A DNA stretch of 64,000 nucleotides, taken from the NCBI RefSeq assembly GCF_030052815.1, contig NC_079498.1, positions 80,090,992-80,154,991 of the forward strand, read 5' to 3'. The notes under the pieces are model-generated. The model ran no database searches and was not told the origin of the DNA. It was given only the letters and a program-made list of their open reading frames with translations. Position 1 is the first letter of the stretch, and every line of letters begins with the position of its first letter. Source of the stretch: Hevea brasiliensis (taxonomy: Eukaryota; Streptophyta; Magnoliopsida; Malpighiales; Euphorbiaceae). Positions 1 to 9,961 of the stretch are shown piece by piece. Position numbers and translations under genes: made by a program.

Positions 1-696
1 ACTGGTGCTTGCTTGAGGTGTGGGTCAGCAGAGCATCAGTTGAGAAACTGTCCACGCAGAACTACTACAGCTGCTCCAACACAAGCAGACAGACCTGCTC
101 CTGCACCACAGAGGGGTAGAAAATCTGGTAAATCTGAGGCTGTTGGACCATCACAGAGGCCTGCATCTGAGCCAGCAGAGAGGCCTGACAGTAGACCACC
201 AGCAAGGGCTTATGCTATTAGAGCTCAGGAGGAGCAAGATGCCCCGGACGTCATCAGGGGTACGTTCTTCCTCTACACTACACCTGTGCATGCATTGGTA
301 GATCCAGGATCTACTCATTCCTACATTTGCATCAACCTACTCGTAGAAAGGGGGATACTGGTAGGGGACAGTGACCAAGACATTCTGGTCACTAATCCAT
401 TGGGTCACAGTGTGGTAGTGAACAAAGTATACAAGGGTTGCCCATTAAGGATTCAGGGGTATGAATTCTTGGCAGACTTGATTGAGTTGCCCTTCCATGA
501 GTTTGACGTGATTTTGGGAATGGACTGGTTGTCACGTCATCAGGCAATAGTTGATTGCAAATTGAAGAGAATTACTTTGAAAACCCCTGAGGGTAATGAG
601 ATCACTGTTGTGGGTGAAAGGACAGATTTCTTGTCCAATGTCATCTCAGCCACAGTTGCAAGAAGAATGATGAGAAAGGTCGTGAAGCCTACCTAG
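1..696 (+). CDS. Gag C-terminal zinc knuckle and aspartic protease, gypsy polyprotein (partial)
   Basis: The frame is open from the first base, so the true start lies upstream. The first codons give a CCHC zinc knuckle (C-X2-C-X4-H-X4-C, about 10-51), the nucleic-acid-binding end of Gag. A Pro/Ala/Arg-rich linker follows to about 230. The retroviral-type aspartic protease has its catalytic motif LVDPGSTHSYI with Asp at 301-303, and the downstream ILGMDWLS segment typical of plant gypsy proteases is at about 513-534. The frame closes at TAG 691-693. The same protein text (AYLAHVVDTRRAKP) goes on in the next frame to about 735, so the stop is caused by a frameshift. At least one further frame change lies between there and 896. 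In an active copy this would be one polyprotein with the RT. Confidence 0.88.
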   Translation, partial: TGACLRCGSAEHQLRNCPRRTTTAAPTQADRPAPAPQRGRKSGKSEAVGPSQRPASEPAERPDSRPPARAYAIRAQEEQDAPDVIRGTFFLYTTPVHALVDPGSTHSYICINLLVERGILVGDSDQDILVTNPLGHSVVVNKVYKGCPLRIQGYEFLADLIELPFHEFDVILGMDWLSRHQAIVDCKLKRITLKTPEGNEITVVGERTDFLSNVISATVARRMMRKVVKPT

Positions 697-895
697 CACA
701 TGTGGTGGATACTAGGCGTGCTAAGCCAACTGAGTGACATACCCATGAAAGGACTTCCTGCAGGTATTTCTGAAGAATTACAGTTTGCCACCAAAAAGGG
801 AAGTTGAATTTGCTATTGAAACAACTGCACAAAGACCCATTTCTATTGCTCCTTATAGGATGGCACCCATCGAATTGAGGAGTTGAAAACTTCGA

Positions 896-2866
896 TTGCA
901 AGAGTTGCTTGATAAGGGGTTCATACGCCCCAGTGTGTCACCATGGGGAGCTCCAGTGCTGTTTGTGAAAAAGAAGGATGGGACTTTGAGGCTTTGCATT
1001 GATTACCGGCAGTTGAATAAAGTGACAGTAAAGAACAAATACCCGTTGCCTAGAATTGATGATCTGTTTGATCAGTTGAAGGGAGCTGGAGTATTTTCTA
1101 AGATTGATCTCAGGTCAGGGTATCATCAGTTGAGGGTGAAGGATGCAGATGTGCCAAAGACTGCATTCAGGACCCGATATGGGCATTATGAGTTCCTAGT
1201 GATGCCCTTTGGCCTAACAAATGCACCAGCGGCATTCATGGACCTTATGAACCGTATCTTCCATCCACACTTAGATCGGTTCGTAGTGGTCTTTATTGAT
1301 GATATTTTGGTGTATTCCAAGACCAGGGAAGAACATGATAAGCATTTGAGGATTGTTCTACAAACCCTGAGAGAAAAGAAGCTGTATGCTAAGTTGTCCA
1401 AGTGTGACTTTTGGTTGAATGAGATTGCATTCCTTGGACACATAGTGTCAGCTGATGGGATTAGGGTGGATCCCAAGAAAATAGAAGCAGTGATGGAATG
1501 GAAGCCTCCCAGAAACACAACTGAGGTCAGAAGTTTCTTGGGGCTAGCTGGGTATTACAAGAGATTTGTGAAGGGATTTTCCTTAATAGCTGCTCCAATG
1601 ACCAAGTTGTTACACAAGAATGTCAAATTTGACTGGAATGACAAGTGTCAGACCAGTTTTGAGAAGTTGAAGGCTATGTTGACAGAGGCACCAGTGTTAA
1701 CACAGCCGGTGTCAGGAAAGGATTTCGTGGTCTACAGTGATGCCTCACATAATGGGTTAGGGTGTGTATTGATGCAAGAGGGGAAAGTGATCGCCTATGC
1801 TTCCAGACAGCTAAGGCCACATGAACAGAATTACCCTACCCATGATCTAGAGCTTGCAGCAATTATCTTCGCACTGAAGATATGGAGGCACTACTTGTAT
1901 GGTGAAAAGTGCTACATTTACACGGACCACAAAAGCCTGAAATACTTGCCAACCCAGAAGGAGCTCAACCTTAGACAGAGGCGATGGATTGAGTTCCTGA
2001 AGGATTATGATTGTATAATTGACTACCATCCTGGGAAGGCAAATGTAGTTGCTGATGCTTTGAGCAGAAAATCCATGACAGCTTTGAGATCATTGAATGC
2101 CCGTCTATCCTTGGTTCGAGATGGAGCTATTTTGGCTGAGTTGCAAGTGAGGCCAAACCTGCTACAGCAGATTTTAGATGGGCAAAAGGCAGATGAAAAG
2201 TTAATGGCTATTATGAGCAAGATCTCAGAGGGAAAAGCAACTGACTATGGGGTGAAAGCAGATGGGTGTCTGTATTACAAAGGAAGACTGTGTGTACCAG
2301 ATGATGGGGAATTGAAAGCAAATATTCTGAAAGAGGCACACACCAGTGTATATGCTATGCACCCAGGAAGTACAAAGATGTATCATGACCTGAAGCTTCA
2401 GTATTGGTGGCCTGGTATGAAGAAAGACATAGCTGACTATGTGACTAAATGCTTGACATGTCAGCAAGTCAAGGCAGAACATCAAGTTCCATCGGGTTTG
2501 CTACAGCCTATACGCATACCTGAATGGAAGTGGGATCGGGTCACCATGGATTTTGTAAGTGGTCTGCCTCTCACCCGGAAGAAATATGATGCAGTATGGG
2601 TGATAGTTGATAGATTGACAAAGTCAGCACACTTTCTGCCAGTTAGGACTGACTACTCACTGGAGAAGTTAGCAGAATTGTATATCAGTGAGATAGTTAG
2701 ACTGCATGGAATCCCACTTTCCATCATATCTGATCGAGACCCAAGGTTTACATCGAGATTTTGGAAGAAGTTGCATGAATCCTTGGGTACACAACTCCAT
2801 TTCAGCACAGCTTTCCATCCTCAGACGGATGGGCAATCTGAAAGAGTAATCCAGGTAAACAATTGA
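896..2866 (+). CDS. Reverse transcriptase - RNase H - integrase core, gypsy pol
   Basis: A 656-codon open frame, the longest in the window. RT (about residues 1-190) has the [17 protein letters not shown] and [10 protein letters not shown] blocks and the YxDD-type box FIDDILVYS with Asp135 and Asp136. RNase H starts near residue 278 with YSDAS (Asp282), then [15 protein letters not shown] and VADALSRK, so all four acidic positions are present. Integrase has an HHCC zinc finger (HPGS...YHDL...CLTC) and the D-D-E triad: Asp552 (TMDFVSG), Asp613 (SDRDPRF), Glu649 (GQSERV). Asp613 and Glu649 are 35 residues apart, the standard spacing. The frame ends four codons into a 75-nt GT-AG segment (2855-2929), so the true coding part stops at 2854. 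The first codon here is only the first after the frameshifted linker (697-895), not a real start. It copies RNA to DNA and integrates it. Confidence 0.9.
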   Translation: MQELLDKGFIRPSVSPWGAPVLFVKKKDGTLRLCIDYRQLNKVTVKNKYPLPRIDDLFDQLKGAGVFSKIDLRSGYHQLRVKDADVPKTAFRTRYGHYEFLVMPFGLTNAPAAFMDLMNRIFHPHLDRFVVVFIDDILVYSKTREEHDKHLRIVLQTLREKKLYAKLSKCDFWLNEIAFLGHIVSADGIRVDPKKIEAVMEWKPPRNTTEVRSFLGLAGYYKRFVKGFSLIAAPMTKLLHKNVKFDWNDKCQTSFEKLKAMLTEAPVLTQPVSGKDFVVYSDASHNGLGCVLMQEGKVIAYASRQLRPHEQNYPTHDLELAAIIFALKIWRHYLYGEKCYIYTDHKSLKYLPTQKELNLRQRRWIEFLKDYDCIIDYHPGKANVVADALSRKSMTALRSLNARLSLVRDGAILAELQVRPNLLQQILDGQKADEKLMAIMSKISEGKATDYGVKADGCLYYKGRLCVPDDGELKANILKEAHTSVYAMHPGSTKMYHDLKLQYWWPGMKKDIADYVTKCLTCQQVKAEHQVPSGLLQPIRIPEWKWDRVTMDFVSGLPLTRKKYDAVWVIVDRLTKSAHFLPVRTDYSLEKLAELYISEIVRLHGIPLSIISDRDPRFTSRFWKKLHESLGTQLHFSTAFHPQTDGQSERVIQVNN

Positions 2867-2929
2867 AACCAATGAAATTGATACAAATATTGAATTGAAA
2901 TGATAACAATAACATGAAATATATGTCAG
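2855..2929 (+). other. Intron-like GT-AG segment inside integrase
   Basis: The sequence reads ...ATCCAG|GTAAAC at the left and TATGTCAG|GTCCTT at the right. It is 75 nt long, AT-rich and has stops in frame. The codons before it (SERVIQ) and after it (VLEDML) join without loss in the same phase, giving the uninterrupted integrase text expected of gypsy elements. Splicing is an inference; a 75-bp insertion that happens to carry exact splice consensus ends is the alternative, but is less likely. Confidence 0.7.
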
Positions 2930-3709
2930 GTCCTTGAGGATATGCTGAGGAGTTATGTCATTGAGTTTGAGGGAAGTTGGGATAGATACCTCTCACTGGC
3001 AGAATTTGCATACAACAACAGCTACCAAGCTAGCATTCAAATGGCCCCATATGAAGCACTGTATGGGAGAAAATGTAGAACTCCAGCAGTCCGGACTGAA
3101 TTGGGCGAAGACAACCGGTAGGGCTGCACTGTGAAACAGACTAAGGAGAAAGTGAAACTAATCAAAGCCAATCTGAAGGTTGCCTCAGACAGACAGAAAT
3201 CTTATGCCGACCTGAAGAGAAAAGAAATAGAATATGTGGTTAGCGACAAAGCGTTCCTCAAGGTGACCAAAGCGTTCCTCAAGGTGTCACCATGGAAGAA
3301 AGTGTTGAGGTTTGGAAGAAAAGGTAAGTTGAGCCCTAGGTTCATTGGCCCATATGAAGTCATTGAACGTGTGGGTCCAGTGGCCTATAGGCTAGCTTTA
3401 CCACCAGAGCTGGACAAGATCCACAATGTGTTCCACGTGTCCATGCTCAGAAGATACCGCTCAGATCCTTCACATGTCATCTCCAGAGAAGAAATTGAAA
3501 TACAACCGGATTTGACATATGAAGAAGAACCTCTACGGATCCTGGCTCGGGAAGTAAAAGAATTGAGGAACAAGCAGATTCCATTGGTGAAAGTGCTTTG
3601 GAGGCACCACAACACCGAGGAGGCAACTTGGGAAAGTGAAGAAACGATGAGGCAACAGTTCCCTCAACTGTTTGCATCAGGTAAATTTCGAGGACGAAAT
3701 TTAAATTAG
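2930..3709 (+). pseudogene. Integrase C-terminal half and chromodomain-like tail, gypsy pol (one stop)
   Basis: Reads in the same frame as 896-2854 once 2855-2929 is removed. The first part (VLEDML...AEFAYNNSYQASIQMAPYEALYGRKCRTP) is the end of the integrase core. An in-frame TAG at 3119-3121 lies in a short stretch with poor match to relatives, so it may mark a small indel. From about 3131 the frame is open for 192 codons: the integrase C-terminal module (FIGPYEV) and then [19 protein letters not shown] near the end, which looks like the last strand and helix of a chromodomain. There is a 21-bp in-frame tandem duplication at about 3247-3288, giving [14 protein letters not shown]. The stop at 3707-3709 lies just before the polypurine tract. 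Confidence 0.82.
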
Positions 3710-3720
3710 AGGGGAAGAGT
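3708..3720 (+). other. Polypurine tract of the Tekay-like element
   Basis: A purine-rich run (AGAGGGGAAGAGT) lies directly against the first base of the 3' LTR. In LTR retrotransposons this RNase H-resistant tract primes plus-strand DNA synthesis. Position and composition fit; the exact left edge is uncertain by a few bases. Confidence 0.8.
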
Positions 3721-6700
3721 TGTAACACCCTCCCGGTAACCACTCCGTACATCCTACTGTTCCGGTGACCAGTGTCGGTCCGGACAGCTAGAATGTCCGG
3801 AAAAATATTTAAACTAAAATTAGGAACCATAATCAACTCAAATATTAATAAGAAACACTTAGTAAAAATTTTAGAAATAAAATACAACCAAGTCAAACGA
3901 GCCGGTGCCCAAGCGATGGGTAACCGGAGGGAAGTTGCGGTTCTCGCAACGAGGAGCCCTAGACCCGGGGGAAAAATTGTAAAATAATTTTTGGGACTCC
4001 AGAGAAGGGTTACTGAGGTTCCCATGGCAATAGAATGCCAAGAAAATACCTAGAAAAATTTTTCTATCGGTACAGACAATTTTGACCCGTTAAGCCAAAC
4101 GGAGGGCATTTTGGTCATTTCGCCTTCAGAGGTGATTTTTGGCCGACTTGTCCAGTTGAGTAAATAATTAATATGACATAAAATATGAAGAAACATTACT
4201 AAAAATGAAATTGGAAATGAGTAGTGGAGGAAAGAAAAGAAAGTGAGGAAAAAGCTTATTTATGACATCATTGTGATGTCATTTAAAACTCACCAACCAA
4301 TCACAAGCTAATAAACTTTCTTAAATACTTAAAAGAGACAAAATGAAGACCAAAAAAATTAAATTGCAGCTACCTTCTTCATCTTCAATTCCAGCCGAAA
4401 TCTCTCTCTCTCTCTCAACCTCCATTAAACCTCACTTCCCAAGCTCCCTTTCTCCTTTGTTTCCACCACTAAACCCTAAACCCCTTCATTAAAACTTAAC
4501 CACACCTCTTGGGGAAGTGTTTGGCAGCCTAGAAAGTGAAGGAAAGTGAAGTTTTAAGTGGGGAAAAATCTGCCCTATTCAAGGTTAGTGCATATATATA
4601 CTTAAATCTCCTTTATTCCATGTTAAAGCCTTAAAGTGAGCAAGAATTTGTAACTTAAATGAATGAAATTTATGTTTATGCATGCCTTGAATTTCGGCAC
4701 CCTAATAAGGGAACAATAATGGAGTGGCTTGATGGTTTTAATGGACTTAGAATGAATGGGAGATTATGTTTAAGCTATATATCTACATAGGTAATGATTT
4801 AGTGTGCTTAACCAAGGTGTATGGGTAAATTGGAATGGAAACTAGGGTTTTGAGGGTGAAAATGTGGACTTGGCTTATGAAATTGTTAAAGGACATTCTA
4901 ATGGTCAATTAGTGACCATTTGAGGAAATTTAACCATAATTTGGACTGAAAAATAGCTTGGCAAAGAGAGTGACTATGCTGCCTAGGGACAGCAGTAATG
5001 GTGACTGAGATTTCAGTCCAATTACACAGCCATAACTTTGGCTGTGTTGGTCCAATTGGTGTTTGGCCAATTGGACATGAAACTAGGCTTATAATGGCAC
5101 ATTTTTGCTGAAGAAACCATGCCCAAAAGACCAAAGCAAGAGGACCAAAACTTGGCCCCAATCCGGACACCCTGCAACAGCCCCTGCAGAATTGATCAAA
5201 TGAATAGTAACTGTTCATTTGGCCATAACTCACTGTAGATTTGGTCAATTGACCTGAAATTTTTACAGCAACAATTTAAGACATAGACAAACAACTTTCA
5301 TGAAGGAACCTACCCCAAATTATGGCCAGAACCTAACCCAAATGGCAGTGGCAGTCACTGTTCATGTTACTGTAGATATGGTAATTTCTGCATAATGGTA
5401 ATCCGGCCAGCTGTGGTTTTTGGACCATATCTGGAGCTAAAAAACTCCAAATGGAGTGATTCAAAAAAGGAAATTCAACTAGACAAAGTAAGGAACAACT
5501 TTCATGTTTGCCATTTCTTCAAATTCCCACTGTAACAGGGCCCAATGGAACAGTAAAGTTGGGTCTCCAAAACTGAAAATTCTGCCCTCCTAGATTTAAG
5601 TTGAGAAATGGAAATGGCAATCAATTCCAACAAGTTTTAAATACAAAATGTGGTATGTTTGGGGTGTTAAAACCAATACACCTATTTTCTATCCAAAAGT
5701 CAACATTTTTGTTGACCAATGAGGTAAATAGTGACACCAAAACTTGAAATTCACAAATTGAAGAATTTTAAAGTTTCAAATGCCCTAGTATACCTAACAA
5801 GATTGGTTTGGATAGTTTGGCATGCCAATAGGGTTCAGTTAGCAGTACTGCACATGGCAATATGCCATTCTGTGATTTCATGGCTTTTAGCCATTCTGAC
5901 CTTGTATTGAGCTTTGGCCTTGTGCTTGATGTTGTCACAGCTTGTTAGCTGTTCTGATGCACACCTGGAGATGCATATGTGACCGATGGTGTGACGGCCC
6001 GAGGTACTTGATACCCAAAGGTGCGGTTACCGTTTATCCATCAGTCATCTAGTGTAGGTTACTTGGGGCAACTACATGAATGAAAGTGGACAAGATTAAT
6101 GAAATGAATGGATATACATATACAAAACAAACAAAACATGCACATGCAATACACATTTATTTTCTGTTATTTCTTGTTATTTTATTATTGCACCACTAAG
6201 CATTATTGCTTAGCGCGTTGCTTTTGCCACGCGTAGGTTCTGGAGATACAGATCGTGAGCCCAGTAGACCGCAGACTGGGTGAGTCCATCCGGCAGATTC
6301 ACGATGTCCGTGTCACCTCGTCACCTGCAGTGCATTGGTAGGACACTAGATGTCATTTTGTCATTTTGTAATTAAATTTTTATTTTCTCATATGTATTTG
6401 GGATTTATGTAATGTATTTTGAGGTTCATGTAAATAATAAAGATTTATGGTTATGTATGGAAGAAATTTGAGTATTTAATTGTTGTTTATATATGAGAAC
6501 CCTGAGAAAGAGATGTTTGAGAAATGAAAAGGTTGTTGAGACCTGAAATTGAAAAAATGTTGAGATCTTGATATTGAGTTTTGTGATGATATTGGAGTTG
6601 AGAATGAATGAATTTGTTTATTGGAAGTGTTTTTAACAGGTTCCGAAGAACTGTTTTCTCCATTTTTAGCCGGTACTCCGCCGGATTTTCTATAAAATTT

Positions 6701-6869
6701 TCGGAATCTTAAATAAATAAAGAAATTTGCTAAGTGGCTTAAATAAAGTATATTTCATAAATTATATGCAAAAGCTTGATATAAATTAATCAAGGTATAT
6801 TAGAGTGTGCCGGTACGCCGTGTGGCATTACTTACTCGGGTATACTGTACACGGGTAAGGGGTGTCACA
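3721..6869 (+). repeat. 3' LTR (type A) of the Tekay-like element
   Basis: Starts TGTAACACCC directly after the polypurine tract and ends GGGTGTCACA, a near-perfect short terminal inverted repeat. At 3149 bp it matches in size and sequence the solo LTRs at 49100-52157 and 13183-17333. Internal marks: (CT)8 at 4401-4416; donor-like AG|GTTAGTG with GT at 4584; perfect palindrome at 4900-4920 (8-bp arms AATGGTCA/TGACCATT); three copies of a ~195-bp module starting with CATAACT-like words at 5031, 5224 and 5426; hairpin CTAAGCA-TTAT-TGCTTAG at 6196-6213; acceptor-like CGTAG|GT ending at 6236. I see no credible gene inside. Confidence 0.92.
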
Positions 6870-8610
6870 TATTGAGATATCCATTTTTGGGCAGCTATGT
6901 AGTCATGTATTGATGAAGTATTTGTACATATAATTGATGAGAATTATATTGGTTATGGTGATGTAGTATCCTAGTAAAATATTTCATATGTATAAGGTGA
7001 TTTTTGCACTTGGATGAAAATTGATGATCGTAGGACACTTTGGTATTGAGGAAGAATTTCGGCAGCTTGGGGATGCTTGAATAAATGTGTGTGTTCATGA
7101 AGGTGGTGGCAGAATATTGACATAGAAGTTTGATGGATATGTATATAGATTGATTGTGTAAAGTGTATGTAAGATTTGTAATGGTTAGGTGTGTATGTGA
7201 TTGTACTTAGAACTTGTAAATGTGAATTATATTTGGTGTGTTGAGGATAATTGTAATCTGCCCAAAGTGATGTTAATGTAAAGTGGTATATAGTTTTGGT
7301 AATGTACCAAAACAGATTTGGTAGGGGAGTAAACATATTGCAAGGTAAATGTGTAATTGATGTGTGTTAAGCAAAGTAACTAAGGGCAGTGTACATTTTA
7401 GCCTATAACTTTAAATGTGTAACCTCAATTGGTATAAGACCAATTGGAGGTGGAACTAGGCACAAAATGTGCCAACTTTCATTGAGAAAACATACCAAAA
7501 TTCTGCTTGCAAGGTGACCTAAGAAAATGACCAATTCGGATTAGGTGCAATTAGGACCTGAAAAATGACCAATTGGGCAGCAGTGAGTGTTTAGGCCATA
7601 ACTCACTCAAAACAGGTCCAATTGACCTGAAATTTTAAACATGAATAGTTAAGACCCATACCTACAAGTCTTATGAAGACACCAAAGCCCAAAAATGACC
7701 ATAAGCAAGTCAAACAACTTGCACAAGTTCGGGTCCAAAAACTGGCCGAACCAGAGTTGACCAAATTGACCTAAAAATGACCTAATTTGATGCCATTTGA
7801 CCAGCAATAGTATAATGACCATAACTTGGTCTACTTAACTCGGAATGACCTAAAATTTTGCACCACGGTCCATAAGACATAGATCTACAAGTTTGTAGTT
7901 TTGACCGAAACCCGAAAACCGAGGAAACTAGGTCGTCCGGCTAGGTCAAACTAGTATCCCGGAATTCAGCAAGTTGCATTAAAATGCACTGAACAAGGAA
8001 ATGAGTTTGGTAAAACGTACCGACCTTAAAACCCTATCGAATATGACATATTAATAACGTTAAGACCTAATTTACCTAGAAAACATCGAGGGTCGATATA
8101 TGGGTTGATTAAGCAAATAAAGGCATCCAGTGAATTGTTTATCGAACATTAACGTTAGAGACAATATAAATTAGTACTGAAACACTTCAAATTGTGTTTC
8201 TCAGTTACTAAAGACTCAGGGAAAGGGAAGGAAACACTGAGTCCAGACCAGGAAGACAGTCATCAGAGGTTTGTGCACAACAACTATTTCTCTTGAATTT
8301 TTCAATTGAAATAAATATTGACTATTTGTATATTATTGTTTTAAATTGTGGAAATGTGTTTGATGGACACTTATTGATTGAAAAACATTGTGAATGGTTT
8401 GAAACTATGAAAAATTGTTTGAATGATATCGATGGATACTTATTGATTGAAAAGCACTGTAAATGATTTTTGTGGAAATTGAAGTGAATTACGAATTGTG
8501 TTGCCATTTTGTGAATGAAATTATAACTTTGGAAATTTATTGGATTCTTACGGATCATTTGAATAAAATGTTTGGAATTGTTTTGACTCACAATTGGCAT
8601 GACACTGTTA

Positions 8611-8728
8611 CTATGTTCCTCCTCCATTTATGGGGTGAGTGTGATATATTCCTCCCTCTTTGACTTATCAGTCTGGGGTGAGTATGTTCCTCCCTCTTTG
8701 ACTTATCAGTCTGAGGTGAGTGTGGATG
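8611..8728 (+). repeat. 38-bp tandem repeat, about three units
   Basis: CCTCCCTCTTTGACTTATCA begins at 8651 and again at 8689, each followed by GTCTG(G/A)GGTGAGT, a period of 38 bp. A degenerate unit precedes them at about 8611 and another trace follows near 8752. Other LTR copies show a looser form with one or two units, for example near 24630 and 39720. Confidence 0.75.
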
Positions 8729-8833
8729 AGTAGTCATTATATAGCTAGCTTCCTCCCTCATTGATTCCGATTATTGGGGTGAGTATGTCTTGTCGTGGTG
8801 TACAACACGGCATGTATGGAAAAAATTGTGTCA

Positions 8834-9208
8834 TGGCCTAAATTGTGTTATTGATTGGCAACATTGTATTATTCAGTTATTTGATCGAATTGTGTTATTG
8901 ATTTGCAAAACGATATTATTCAGTTATTTGATCGAATTGTGTTATTGATTTGCAAAACGATATTATTCAGTTATTTGATCGAATTGTGTTATTGATTTGC
9001 AAAACGATATTATTCAGTTATTTGATCGAATTGTGTTATTGATTTGCAAAACGATATTATTCAGTTATTTGATCAAATTGTGATATTGATCGGCAACACT
9101 GTGTTATTCAGTAATTTGATCAAATTGTGTATGAATTGGCAATACGGTATTCTTAAACTATTTGACTAAATTGTGTTATTATGAATTTTGATAATTTGTG
9201 AATTGGAG
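8834..9208 (+). repeat. 47-bp minisatellite inside a type-B LTR
   Basis: The word TTGATC(G/A)AATTGTG recurs at 8881, 8928, 8975, 9022, 9069 and 9116, exactly 47 bp apart, with a degenerate unit before (about 8834) and after (9162, 46 bp on). The three central units are almost identical; the outer ones have diverged, as expected if unequal exchange homogenised the middle. The solo type-B LTR at 37270-40609 has only one comparable unit, near 39880-39960. Confidence 0.93.
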
Positions 9209-9961
9209 TTTAAATTCCTTATGACATTCATTGTCTTGAATTTAACTATGGTTTTACGTATCCACTATTTATATGGTTTATGAGTTGTGATTTAAAGTTG
9301 TATTTGGTTAATGTTGTGCACCACTGAGACATTGTCTCGTGATAGCTTTATTCTTTGTCGCAGGTAGACAGACAGACAGGGCAGCAGACTAGGCTGCTAG
9401 TACCTCCAGCGAGAGATTTTTCGGGTATAACGAGTATACCGCTTTTTGCATTTTGTACTGTAATGTATGACCACTGTATGTACATGTTGTTTTGGTTTGA
9501 GCAGTTGTAAATTCAAATTGTAACTTGAGGTTGTAAAATAATTATGAGTTATTTTGACTTGTAAAAATTGTATTATATTTCCTATATCTCAGCTTTTGAA
9601 AAATCACTGTGGATTTGAGTTGAGAAATATGTTGTATTGAAAAAAATGTTGGAGTTGAGATTTGGAAAATAATTGAAGTGCTTTTTACAGGTTTTCTGAA
9701 GAACTGTTTTATCCAAAATACAGATGGCATTCTGCCAAAATTTTTACAGAAATTCCAAATAATTCAAATGTGTTAGTTCTATCACTTCAGATCAAAAAGG
9801 TTTTTAACACCTGTAAATAGTGCTCACCACTGTAAAAGAAGTAAGAAAAGCTTTTAAAATCCCTTGTAGTATATTTAATGGGTTATCAGTAAACGGAGTT
9901 GGTAATTCATTAGGTATACTACGGGATCATGTTATGCCTTACAGAGGGGTAGGGTGTGACA

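Larger units (their letters stand above)
1..6869 (+). mobile_element. Ty3/gypsy (Tekay-like chromovirus) retrotransposon, left part outside window
   Basis: Order of parts: end of gag (zinc knuckle), protease, RT, RNase H, integrase, C-terminal chromodomain-like segment, polypurine tract, then a 3149-bp 3' LTR. This is gypsy order. The RT wording and the long LTR that starts TGTAACACC and ends GGTGTCACA match the Tekay/Del group as I know it; the clade is an inference. The 5' LTR and most of gag lie left of the window. After the LTR the flanking DNA is the interior of another LTR (type B); the expected right-hand target-site duplication is TATTG at 6870-6874, and its partner is outside the window. 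The element is the innermost and so the youngest insertion of the left stack, yet it already has frameshifts and a stop. Confidence 0.93.
6870..9961 (+). mobile_element. Type-B gypsy LTR, right-hand part, host of the Tekay-like element
   Basis: The right end (ACTACGGGATCATG...AGGGTGTGACA) matches the ends of the solo LTRs at 37270-40609 and 17360-25824, so this is a third type-B LTR. Its left part lies beyond the window because the element at 1-6869 was inserted into it. The right flank starts TCATT (9962-9966), the presumed right TSD. It holds CATAACT modules (about 7593 and 7820), the conserved AGGTTTGTGCACAAC block near 8268, tandem repeats at 8611-8728 and 8834-9208, hairpin GAGAC-ATT-GTCTC at 9326-9338, and acceptor-like CGCAG|GT ending at 9363. 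It contains no gene. Confidence 0.85.

Noticed and set aside
6971..7336. 121-codon minus-strand frame rich in His, Thr and Tyr
   Set aside because: It is inside the type-B LTR, low-complexity, with a second overlapping open frame; no motif.
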